Assembly (NCBI GenBank): GCA_027575765.1
Contig: JANBPT010000109.1
Span: 1 to 64,000, forward strand
Length of the DNA stretch: 64,000 bases
Origin: Tieghemiomyces parasiticus
Lineage: Eukaryota > Kickxellomycota > Dimargaritomycetes > Dimargaritales > Dimargaritaceae
Reading direction: 5' to 3'
The position numbers and the translations under genes are program-made. Within the stretch, counting starts at the first letter, position 1, and every line of letters begins with the position of its first letter. Below, piece by piece: positions 32,478 to 43,320 of this stretch. Below the pieces are notes generated by a model. That model saw nothing but the letters and a program-made list of their open reading frames with translations, did not search any database and was not told the DNA's origin.

Positions 32478-33897
32478 AGGCGAGGCGAGTGTGTCATGCC
32501 TTGAGATGAAACCAGTCCTGACGTTACTTGGATGGGTCTCTGCTCTCCTATGTTAAAATATATATGGGTAGCTATGTGCTGATGATTTAGAAAGCCTGGA
32601 GAAACCGGGTATCGTACTGAAAAGAAAAAGGAGGTGGAAAGGGCGGGCGTAATCCGAATGTCGGACTTTACTTCGTCCGTTCATAGCAATGACCTTGCTG
32701 GGCCGAGCGCCCTATAGGGAGGCAGGCAGGACCGTGGGATTGAGAAAACGGATACAATGTTCGACGAATAGCGGATTACAAGCTATACCCGTGGCCCTTT
32801 AACCATTCTAATCAGCATCAGTATTATACGTCAGCGATGTTCATCGGTCGTATTTTTCTTCTTCTTCTTCACCTTCCAGCTTGGCGCCAGGACGCGCTCT
32901 CCGAGCTTTATGATGTTGAACGGCGACTCCTCCCCCCACCTTCTGCCATCACCGGCCTCTCCCTGACCGGCGGAGTCCGACCACTCATGGAAACTTGACT
33001 GTGCCGGTGTAACGCCATTTTAGTCAGCCCCGACGCACGACTTGCTCAACTTTGCCTGATGGGGTATCATTGGCAGGGCTGCTCCCTTGGGACCGTAAGC
33101 CTGGGCCTCACTTTCGTGGGCTGAAAAAAGTTCCCGGGAGAGACTGGCGCTCTGCTAAAAACCCTGCAACGGCCTAATTTGACTTGGCAACAAAGAATTG
33201 TTTGTTAACTAGGCCCTGCGAATAACTGGGCTAAAAATAAGGGCAGTGTTAAGTGCGCATGCATGTTCTTCCTGTATGAGGAAAATTGGGGATAGTGGCA
33301 CTGCGGATGGTTATTGAGAAAAATATATATGCAAATCCATTCCGATTGGCTCCTGATCCGTAAGACCGGAGCCAAGATTGGCCACTAGGGGGGTAGGAGG
33401 GGGAAGGTTGAGTGGTAATGGACTGGATGGGGAAGAAGGGGGAGATGGGTGGCGCACGCAAGGTGGGACATGTTGGACGTCACTAAAGCCAAGCCACTCA
33501 TCGCGCTCCTTACATATCAATCTCCCCCCTCCCTTCTACAACCTAAGCCGTATAAATTAAAGCCCTAATCTTGCGTACGACCTTCACCTCGAACGACCAT
33601 CGCTAGTGAATCTCTGACCCCTGGCATCGGCCTGACGACGGCCCCTCCACATCTCTATGCTCTATTATCCCGTAGCTTACGGTGCTTATTCCCTGTAGTT
33701 GTTCTGCACCATTGTACACCACCTCCCTTTTTTTAACCTTTGCATGGTATAACAGCTTCCAAGTCCGTCCCCGCCACCCTGTCTGCATCGGTGCCTTCTC
33801 GTGACAGTCAGCGACCTCCGCCCGTGACCCTCCCCCCTAATCTACTCCCCTGGCAGACCTCGCCACCCTCGCCCCTTCTCCTCCATAGCACGCCACC
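32478..33897. other. intergenic, RFC2 to transporter
   Basis: About 1.4 kb with no gene. A TATAAAT string at about 33550 lies 340 bases before the transporter ATG. Between them, at 33744, is a minimal upstream reading frame (ATG GTA TAA). A CTT microsatellite sits near 32860. Confidence 0.4.
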
Positions 33898-35541
33898 ATG
33901 GGGACCCTCAGTTACGCGGCCGCCAACGCCATCGTGTACGTGACGTTAGGCATCTTTATGTGCATTGGTCTCTACGCCGGCCGACGTACGGGCAATGATA
34001 AAGAACAGTTTCTGACGGCGCAGGCCACCCAGGGCGCCTTCTCCCTGGGCCTTAATTTCCTGGCGACCAGCGTCGGTACCTGGATCCTATTTTCGCTCCC
34101 CGAAATTGCCACCATCGCCGGCCTCCTGGGCGTCTTTGCCTACTCCCTCGCTTGTGTGTTCCCGCTCCTCGTCTTCGCGTGGATCGGACCCATTATCCGC
34201 CGCCAGAACCCCGACGGGTTCAGCCTAGTATCATTTATCCTACGGCGGTTTGGCCCGGCGCTCCACATCCTGTACTGCCTCATCATGGTGGTGTATATGG
34301 TGCTGTTCCTCACGAGCGAGTTCACAGGGATCCGCAGCATTCTGAGTCTGTTGGCCGGGATCGAAGGCGTGGTGCCCGTGATAGTCATCGCGGTCGTCAC
34401 TACGATCTATACGGCCTACGGAGGCCTTCGTTCGTCCATCTTTACCGACGCCATCCAGGCTGCTCTGTCGACCCTCATGATCATTATCGCCGTCATCACG
34501 GTGGCCACGTCCGTCCGGTTCGATCACACCACGGCGGTGGAGTCCGGGCTGCTCAACTCAACCAAACGCGGGTGGGAACTTATGTATGTGATGCCCATCG
34601 CCGTCACGTTTGCCAATATGTACCACCAGGGGTTCTGGCAGCGGACGTTTTCGGCTCGCGACGACCGCACCCTCATGTGGAGCTCCGTCGTGGGATCCGC
34701 TGTCACCTTACCTGTCCTCATCCTTATCGGGGTAACGGGCCTGATTGCCGTATGGGCCAAGACGTGGACCCCTGACCAGCCCGGATACAACGCCTTCTTC
34801 ACGTTGTTCACGGCCCTGCCCAGTTGGGTCGTCGGGCTCACCGTGATTTTGTCCGTCTCCCTGGTGTGCTGCAGCGTAGATACCTTGCAGTGCGCCCTGG
34901 TCTCGTCCGTCTCGGAGCTGTTCCATAACCGTCTGTCCATCTGGTGGATTCGCGTCTTGGTCATCCTGCTCAATGCCCCCACGCTGTACCTGTCGTTGGC
35001 CAACATTGACATTCTTCAGCTGTTCCTCGTGGCCGACCTCCTGGCGGCCGCCACCATTTTGCCGGTTCTCCTGGGGCTGATCCGCGGCTCCGAACGCTAC
35101 CTTAACGGGCTCGACGCCTTCTTGGGGGCGGTGGGCGGGTTGGTCAGCGTTGTGGTGTTCGGCACCATCTATTATGGTGACATCCACGCCGGCGTCCGCC
35201 TCTTGTATCTCGCCGACGGTTTGTACGTCGATGACGAGTCCGTCTTGGGTGCTTTCATTGTTGCGCCCCTGGCCTCTGTGGTCGTCACCCTGGGCGCCAG
35301 CCTACTTCGGATCACCTTCTACCGTTTGGTGCTACGTCGCAATCCGCCCCCGGCCTCCGCCCCGCTGGGGCCTCCCGCCCCGTTCCCTTGCCACTTAACC
35401 CGCTCCGCTGTTCCTTCGGGGGAAGTAACCAACCCCTCCCTCGCCGGTCGGGATTCCTGTAGCGACTACGACGCTGACGTCGCCAGCAGCAAGTCCGGCA
35501 AGCGTCAAAGCTTCACACCTGGACACTATACGGGCGCCTAA
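33898..35541 (+). CDS. sodium:solute symporter (SSS) family transporter
   Basis: A single exon of 547 residues with an optimal start context (gccaccATGG). It is a polytopic membrane protein with roughly a dozen hydrophobic helices from residue 8 to about 490 and a polar C-terminal tail of about 70 residues. Diagnostic SSS features include the N-terminal helix with the following SLGLNFLATSVGTW stretch, the TAYGGLRSSIFTDAIQA signature, and MYHQGFWQRTFSARDDR after the sixth helix. The family couples sodium or proton gradients to uptake of small polar solutes (urea, proline, pantothenate and others). At 547 residues it is shorter than fungal Dur3 urea transporters, and the substrate cannot be named. 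It faces U2AF2 tail to tail. Confidence 0.85.
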   Translation: MGTLSYAAANAIVYVTLGIFMCIGLYAGRRTGNDKEQFLTAQATQGAFSLGLNFLATSVGTWILFSLPEIATIAGLLGVFAYSLACVFPLLVFAWIGPIIRRQNPDGFSLVSFILRRFGPALHILYCLIMVVYMVLFLTSEFTGIRSILSLLAGIEGVVPVIVIAVVTTIYTAYGGLRSSIFTDAIQAALSTLMIIIAVITVATSVRFDHTTAVESGLLNSTKRGWELMYVMPIAVTFANMYHQGFWQRTFSARDDRTLMWSSVVGSAVTLPVLILIGVTGLIAVWAKTWTPDQPGYNAFFTLFTALPSWVVGLTVILSVSLVCCSVDTLQCALVSSVSELFHNRLSIWWIRVLVILLNAPTLYLSLANIDILQLFLVADLLAAATILPVLLGLIRGSERYLNGLDAFLGAVGGLVSVVVFGTIYYGDIHAGVRLLYLADGLYVDDESVLGAFIVAPLASVVVTLGASLLRITFYRLVLRRNPPPASAPLGPPAPFPCHLTRSAVPSGEVTNPSLAGRDSCSDYDADVASSKSGKRQSFTPGHYTGA

Positions 35542-35790
35542 ATTCCGATGGTTAGCTTCCATCGCCCCCCCCCCCTGCCATCTGCAACTACCTATATTTC
35601 CGGTCAACCTTTGCCGCGCGCTCTTTGCACTGGTTCATTCTACTTGTTATTATCTCCAAAGCACTATCTATGTCGGATGAGCTAGTCCCGTCGCGGGAAA
35701 AATCAAAGCATATTGATTCAAAAACTATTCATTAAACGGCCGCACGAAATTGTCAATAGACATGGGTAAGGGTATAGAAGTCGCGTACCA

Positions 35791-37783
35791 TCAGTAGTTT
35801 TCGGCCTCGAAATCGGCCGGGGTAATGTAAGAGGTGAGCACCGTACGCTGGGCGAACTTTCGGCCGGCCAGGGCGCGAAGTGCATCGGTGGCCTGACTAA
35901 GGGAGGCAAACTCGACAAAGATCTGCCAGGGCGCCAAGGATGGGATGGACAAAGGATGGGTGTGTTAGAGAGTTAGTAGCGGCTCATGTAGCGAATCCCC
36001 CCAGGGAGAAAACGGCACTCTTCAAGTGACCGGTCATGTAGTCTACTTACCTTGCCGATACCAGGGACCTGCCGACCGGGCTCAGGCCGCGGGATGCGTA
36101 CGTTGACCACAGTGCCAAACCGACCGCATTCCTCTTTGACATCCTCCAGGATATCTGTATAAAGAAAGAGGGTGAGAGTGAGTAGATGTGCGTGGGTGGG
36201 TGCGGGAGGAAAATGGCAAATGATGGTCAGCCGACGTTTAAAAGTGGTTGGCGTGGCGACCTAGCCCGCCAAACTGGGTGTGACAAAATGGGTATTGCGC
36301 AATTGTACTTACCGGAATACTCTTCATCATCTCCCAACTCATCGGGGGTGACCATGTTCAGCAGCTGGACGATACAAGTGGGCTGGATGAGCGGGGGCTG
36401 ACCATGCTCCGTGGCTTGTGAAGCCGACTGGAACGCCGCGGCGAGACTGGGCGGCAGGTGAGTGGACCCACCCGACGTAGTCGGAGCTGTGGGTGGGTAC
36501 GCGTTGGCCCCGGTGCCACCGTAGGGCATTGTCGCCTGACCGTACCCACCAGGACGGCCGCCCCCGCTACCGTGCATACCGGACTGTCCGCCCGCACCGC
36601 CACCACTGGACGACGCTGGCTGGACCACGAGCCGACGGTCGCCTAGTTCCATACCATTGAGACCCTGACATACCGACTCGATCACTTCGGGCTGCCTGAA
36701 TTCGCAAAAGGCGAACCCGCGGGACTCGTTGGTATCCGAATCCTTGACCAGGTGGAACCCCTTGAGGGGACCGAAGGACTGCAGGAGTTCGATGAGCTGA
36801 GTCTCAGTAATATGGCGCGGGATCGACCCGATGTAGATTTTGTGAGGCGAGTTGGGGATGTGACTGGAGATCCCACTGGACCCGAGCGGCGCCGCCGACC
36901 CCAGCTCAGACTGGTTACCATGACTACGGCCGACAGTGTGATCACCGGCGGTGGTAGCAGGATCGGGGATCCCCAGGGTCGAATAGTAGTCCTTGGGCCG
37001 TCTAAGTCTGAGCTCGCTTTGGTTAAAGACCACGCCGTCCATGGCCAGGGCGATCTCCGCCAATTCAGGGGTTTGGAACTCCACAAAGGCGAAACCCTTC
37101 TCGGCGTTAACGTGGCACCGGTTGATGGCCCGGTCGTAAGGTCGGATGGCCTCGGCCTGGACAAGCAGGGCGACGAAAAAGTCGCTGAGGGCAGCATGAT
37201 CGGCGTCCTGGCCTAGGTTACCTACGTAGAGGCGCAGCTTGACCCGGGTTACCGGGTCGACATCACTAGCGACGGAGCGGCCACCGCCCAGGGGGATTGT
37301 ATTGGCCGAAGACCCCGTGGGCCGCCGCGAGCGGTCGTCCATCCGGCGGTCGCGATGCCGGGAGTCTCGACAGTCGCGTCGATCAGTATCGGACCTGGTA
37401 GCCATGGTATGGATCGGTAAGAGAAACTTACCGCTGGCCTTGGCCTCGGCGGCCGATACCCCTTCGAACCCTTCGGGGGCTTTGTCCCACAGGTTGACCG
37501 GGCGACGCCAGCGGTCGAGTGGACTCACCGACCGGCGGTGGCGGCGGCGATGACGATCCGGGGAGCGCGAAGTGTGCTGGGAATGCCGGGTACGGCCATG
37601 ACGTCCGTTGTGGTCATCCACTTCGCTGAAGTCTCGTTCGCGGTTACGACCCTGGTGCCGACGACGGTCATTGTCACGATGGCGATCTTCACTGGGTTGG
37701 CGACTCAGGTCGCGTTTACGCGAAGATTCGGTTCGGGCTGGCGACAGCGCTTCATGTGGCGGGGGGGCTGGCGGATACGACAT
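35791..37783 (-). CDS. U2AF2: splicing factor U2AF large subunit (U2AF65), three exons
   Basis: Exons 37783..36313, 36154..36051 and 35922..35791 give 568 residues. Splicing adds the end of the third RRM-like domain (DILEDVKEECGRFG, then IFVEFASL and GRKFAQRTV), which the main open frame alone lacks. Domains: an RS-like Arg/Asp/Ser-rich N-terminus (about 20-90); a U2AF1-binding ligand motif RWRRPVNLWDKAPEGFE with Trp99; RRM1 (183-264, RLYVGNL/GFAFVEF); RRM2 (314-390, KIYIGSI/GFAFCEF); a Gly/Ser-rich linker; and the UHM (about 469-558) starting in CIVQLLNMVTPDEL. U2AF65 binds polypyrimidine tracts and recruits U2 snRNP to the branch site through SF1 and SF3B1. A GTAAGT inside exon 1 near 37430 is not used, since splicing there would break the frame. 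Confidence 0.95.
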
Positions 37784-38862
37784 GATTGGGTTAAAAGTGA
37801 CAAGAGAACGTGGCTAGACTGTAATGCGACAGGAACAATGGACACAAAAGCCGTAAAACCAATCTAGGTCGCGGGCAGGTGGAAGAAGTCTACGGCGCGA
37901 GAAGAAAACTAAAAAAAAAAACCTACCCCCAATAGTCAGATGTGGAATCCCCCATATTTAGCCATTCCTAAAGGCCTATGAGTTGGCAAGGGATCGAAGG
38001 TTGAGCCTGTGCGCTTACGCGTGGCCAGCGCAGAGCCTATTTGACGAGAGACAGATAGGGAGTTCGCTCGCTATCAGCCAGCCGCGCCGGTTTGGGCCTA
38101 CCAGTCTACTTTAATACCAACGGGCTCGAATTCCCTCCTAGTCATATCTGTGGTAAGGTGGAGTAGGCTGTCAGATAAATAGGTTGATCTTCATTGGCAC
38201 GTGTATGAAAGGCACCTCATACTCCTCAAGCTATGGAAAGGGACCGGGCGGGTTACTATTGTAACCGAGGCGCACCCCAGGAAGCCTCTCGGTCCAAGAA
38301 AGCCACCTCCCTTCAGAATCCACCTTCCTGATGGATTATCTAAAAACTTTCATCACGGATTATTCCCATTCTTTGGGAAATACGAAGACGGTGACCTTCC
38401 GATGCTGGAAGTGATCTCTACTCGATAATGGATCCTCCTCCTCATGAAGATAGTCCCCGAACCACGAGCCTCAAGCCACACCAACCGGTTTCGCGTCATC
38501 ACTCGAACCACACCAATGTAACGACGACGAATCACCCATAATCATAGATTTGTTAAGTGTGCAACTAATACTGTTTCTTTATTCTACTCGGCCTGCTCGC
38601 CAGAAATTCTCCCTCAGTCTTTCCTCTAGTTACTCCCCCTCTCTCTCTCGGGCTACACACCTCATCATACTGCTATCGAATGTATCCCCGTATCCCCGCT
38701 TTTTCGTTTCTGGCTATAACTATATTGAAAATATCGGGCCCCCATAAGATTGACGATGACTAACAGTGCAGGAAACACATAAAACTAACGGGCCCCATTG
38801 GGGGAGGGTAAAAAGAAGGTAACATGTATATGTATATAATAATTGCGACCAAGTTAGGCGAC
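37784..38862. other. intergenic, U2AF2 promoter and NRPS 3' side
   Basis: No gene is supported. The U2AF2 end holds its leader and promoter. The NRPS end, read on the minus strand, is AT-rich just after the stop codon (TTATTATATACATATACA), as expected for polyadenylation sequence. A 75-codon frame at 38201 starts with GTG and has no recognisable content. Confidence 0.4.
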
Positions 38863-41800
38863 CTAGGCACGATTAGAAACTGAACGGAGCAGTTGCTCTA
38901 GGGTTTCGCGCCAGGTGGTGGCGAGGCGCTCAATATTGGGAGTGGCAAAAACGTCGGTACTGTAGCCGACGTTGATGGCCAGTCGGTCGTCATCATGGAA
39001 ACACAAAAAGTCGAGCAAATAGGGCCAGCAGTTGGCTAGACCAAGCTGGCTGTACTCACGCATAATGTCAGCACGACTCTGGAAGAGCTGGCTGGTGGAG
39101 CGGACGCCGGTGGCGTCCACCCGGCCAAGGTAGTTGAAGGCGTACTGCGGGACAGAGCCGAGTCGCTCCCGGTCGGCAGCAGACCGATGCCTGAGAAGCG
39201 GGTAGGTGAAGCCACGGTGCGGAATGGCGCGGAGGGCCGCCTGTACCTGGCGCAGGGTCCCGGTGAGTGATTCGTGCGGGTCTGCGGCGGTCAGGCTTAC
39301 TGGGTACAGCGCGGTAAACCACCCTACGGTGCGGGACACGTCGTAGCCAGGCAGGTGGGCCTGGCGGCCGTGGGACTGGAACTCGAGTACTAGGCCGGCT
39401 CGGTCCGGATAGCAGGTGACGAAGGCGCGCACGAGGGCGGTGAGCATTAGCTCCAGAGGTTCGGCACCCAGAGCCTCGGCAGCGGGGCCGAAGAGTGCTC
39501 GGGTGAGGTTGGCATCCAGGTACGTGGTGGCCCCGGTCTGGGAGACCACAGTGCGGGTGGCTGCCGTCAGGGGATAGTCCGGCGCGACGGGTGGGTGGGA
39601 GGGCATGTCAGGCCAGTCGGTGGGCTGGAGCTCGCGGGCCCATTCGGTCAGGAGAGCGGACCAACGCCGAAACCCTAGGGTCTTAGGTGGTAGGGAGAAC
39701 CCGCGCATCAGGGTTTCCAGGTCCTCCACCAGGATACGCAGCGAGACGAGATCCACAACGAGGTGGTGGGCAGTAAAGAGGAAATACTGCTGGTCGCCAA
39801 TGTCAAAAACACCGGCCCGGACTAGGGGACCCTCGGCATAGTTGAGTCCGTCCAGGAATGACGGGATGAGGTCGCGCATAGCCTGCTCGCTGGCCACGGC
39901 GTGGTAGCTAAGCCAGTCGGTTACCTCGGGAGCGTCGTCAGCCACCCATCCGGTCAGTGTGGCTGCATCTTCACTAACATCGTTGATCGGCCCGCAACCA
40001 TCGTACCGGCTGCGCAATAGGTCGTGATGGCGCATGAGGGCCAGAAGCACCTGCTGCCAGCGAGTGAGCGGATGGACGGTGGCCGACTGTAGGAGGATTG
40101 ACAGGCGAAACTCGTGAGGAGCGGCGAGATTCATCCGGAAGAAGTTGCGCTGCACCGGAGTTAGGGTGAACTGGCCTGTCGCAGTGTCCGCTTCGGAATC
40201 GACGGTGGCGTCGGCGGTGGGGGTACAAGACCGGGCCAGGTCACGAACTGTGCGTTGACGATCAATGTCCGCCAGGCGGAGGTCGAGGCCGGCGGACCGG
40301 CACTTGGCCGCCAGGTGCACGGCGACGAGAGAATCGCCACCAAGTTGGAAGAAAGTCGCGGTTGGGTTCAGTGTGGAACGATCTTTCTGTAGTACATCGG
40401 CCAGGATATCGAGTAGGGTGCCTAGATTGGGTAGGTCTTGGGCTGGCGATTCGGTGGGTAGGGTCGGGACCACGGAAGTGAGTGATGTCACTTCCAAGGC
40501 AGGTAGGGCCCGCCGGTCCACTCTACCCTGCGGAGTACGAGGCAACGCATCCAGGGTGGCCAGAGACTCGGGAACCATGTGGGCTGGTAAGTGGGTACGC
40601 ACCGTGGCCAGGACGGCCGCACTGTCTAGCGACGCAGGGGTTACGAACCCGACCAGGTGGTCCCGCTGTACGGCGGCGTAGGCGCTGTCAACCCCTGGGT
40701 AGGCCAACAGGGCAGCTTTCACGTCGCCCAATTCCACGCGGAACCCCTGCACCTTGACTTGATCGTCTAGGCGGCCCACGAAGGCGATGCGACCCTGGGC
40801 ATCCAGGAGGCGGACGGCGTCCCCCGTGCGATAGACCCGGCCAGGTCCGAAGGGGTTGGGGAGGAACTGTGCGGCAGTGAGTTCGGAGCGACTAAAGTAC
40901 TCGCGCGCGAGAGTCGCACCACTAATGTAGAGCTCGCCCACAGTACCGATAGGGACGGGCCGTTGGTGGGAATCGAGTACATAGCCCAGGGCCCCGCGGA
41001 TAGGGGTCAGGTTAATGGGGTCGCCCGCGGCGAGTACGGTAGCGTGGGAGTATATTGAAGTCTCAGAGGATCCGTAGCAATGGACCAGGCGGACATGGGT
41101 CGACCAGCGGTGTGCCAACGCCGGCGGCAGGACTTCGCCACCCACCACCACGCAGCGTAGGCGCGAGGTAAGGGTCGGGTCGAGGGTGGCCAGGAGGGAC
41201 GGGGTGCAGCTGAGCACGGTACCGGTAGCAAGGGCGTCAGGCAGGTCGAGCGGGGCGGTCACTACCGTAGCGCCCGCGAGCAAGGGAACCCAAAGCTCAG
41301 CGATCGCAGCGTCGCACGCCGGGGCCAGAACGGGGCAGACCACGTCGTCAGTACGAGGCTGGATGATCTCAGAGATGCCAGTGAGGCTAGCGGCGGCGGC
41401 AGCGTGGTCGATCCATACCCCCTTGGGATGGTCGGTGGAGCCGGAAGTGTAGACCATCCAGGCGGGGTCACGGGGGGTTACTGCGGGCAGGTTAACCTGA
41501 TCCGCGGTGTCGGCATCGGCACCGGCCAAGTCGTCCCACGCGGGGTTTAACGCGGCGGTGCGCACGTGGGTGGGGAGGGCCGCAACCACAGCCTCATCGA
41601 CCCGCGTCCCGACGAGCACGCACAAAACTGGCATGTCTTGTAGAATATATGTGAGGTGCTCGGTCGGGTGGGTCGGATCGAGCACAAGGAAGGCTGCGCC
41701 GGCGCGCCAGGCGGTCAATTGGCCCACGGCCAGCTCGGCGCGGTCGGCTGTAAGCAGAGCGATCACGGGGGGCCGGGAGGCCGGGGTATCTACAGCGGTC

Positions 41801-43320
41801 ACGGTCTCAAGGAGTCGGACGGCTAGGCGGCCGGCCCGGCGCCAGAAGGAGTTGTAGGTCAGGGTCCGGTCGTCGGACAGGCGCATGGCTACGCGGTCGG
41901 GGGTGGCCCGGGTCCGGGCCTCGATCAGCGCCAGGACGGAGGTCGTCGGGCCGGTAGGTTCCAGCGCGTCCTTGGGGGTCAATTGGGTCGCCTCATCGGT
42001 GTCAAACACGTCCACCGACCCAAGGGAAGCGGCAGGTTCCGCGCGGGCCAATCGATTAACAGCCGCCGTGAAGTGACGGGCCAGACGGCCTACGAAGTCG
42101 GGTTCAAACTTGGCCGGTTGGTACTCCACCTTGACGGTTAGTGTGTCGTCGTGTACGAAAGTGCACAAGGATAGGTCAAAGTCCGTGTGCTCTACACCAT
42201 ATTCGCCCGTCACGGTGATTGGACAGTCCGGGTCGGGCTCGCCCACTGGGTAGTTCTCGTAAACCAGGGCGGTGTTGAAGAGCGCAGTACCCGGACCCAG
42301 TGGTCCCCAGCGGTGGATATCGGTTAGGCGGCAGTGTTCAAACCGGACGCCGTCTGCGGCCTGGCCGTGCAGTCCCCGGAGCCACTCGTCTACGGGGACA
42401 GTGGGGTCCACGTCGACGCGGAAGGGCACGTTGTTAATGCACAGGCCGATGAGCTGGTCCATATTGGTCACTGGCAGGTTCCGGCCGGAGACCACCACAC
42501 CAAAAGTGACGGCAGCTCGGTCCGTGTACCGGTGTAGAACCAGACCCCAGGCGGCGCGGAGCAACGTGGCGAAGGTAATCCCGCGGGATTGCATACAGTG
42601 GTTTAGGCCGGCCATTCCTGGGAGGTCCACAGTCACAAAGTGGCTGAGTTTGGGTCCGGGTTCCGCTGCCGTTGTGGTCTTGGCGACCGGTATGGGCGGG
42701 CCGCTTAGAACAGTGGGCTCGGTAATCCCGGAAAGTAAGTTGGCCCAATGCATTCGGGCCTCCTCCGCGTCCTGGTGGACCAGATAGCTGATGAAGGCCT
42801 CGTAATCGGCGACCGCGGTGGGTAGGGCCCGGTCGACGTAGTGGGCTAGCAGCTGGGCAATCATGAGTGCACTAGACCAGCCGTCGGCCAGGGAGTGGTG
42901 AACGGTGAAGAGGAACCGGTGGTGATCTGTCCCGACCCGAATCAGGGCGAATCGTAGCAGGGGCTCGTGCGGACAGAACCCCCGCTGGCGGTCCTGGCCG
43001 AGGTAGTCTCGCTCCCACCCCAAATAGTTCTCGGCCAGGTCTGTGAGGTCAGCCTCGTACCAGAGCGCCGTGAATTGTTTGAGGACCAGCTGGAGGTGGG
43101 CCCCGCCCAGGGCCGGACTACCCAATAGGAACCGGGTTCGCAGGATAGCGTGGGCCTGGCCGACTGCGTCCCAGGCACGCTTAAACCGGGCCGGATCAAG
43201 GGGCCCACGCACGTCGAATGCGGTTTGTACAGTGTAGGAGGTTGGGTCTCGCAGCAGAGCCCCCAGCAGGCCTTCCTGCAGCGGCGCACACGGGTACAAG
43301 GTTTCGATCTGGCGAAGGTC
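38863..43320 (-). other. NRPS module 5: C4-A5-T5-E5, partly degenerate
   Basis: C4 (HHSLADGWS near residue 6658) and T5 (LGGDSLVAV near 7510) are intact. A5 is odd: the phosphate loop reads YTSGSTDHPKG, A5 motif YGSSETS replaces YGPTE, the A4 motif is ACDAAIAELW, and the A10 lysine is Arg (PQGRVDRR). Pocket by eye: D-A-A-S-V-G-C-I-Y then Arg. E5 has HHLVVDLVSL, with Leu for Trp, and QSHGRQ in place of the catalytic-Glu EGHGR motif; FNYLGR is kept. The protein ends about 35 residues after the domain, with nothing to release the chain. Confidence 0.85.

Noticed and set aside
37395..37431. GTAAGT...CAG inside U2AF2 exon 1 resembling a short intron
   Set aside because: It would be 37 nt, too short for the other introns here, and not a multiple of three. 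Removing it would destroy the frame that leads into RRM1.
38201..38428. 75-codon frame starting with GTG between U2AF2 and the NRPS
   Set aside because: No ATG and no family resemblance.
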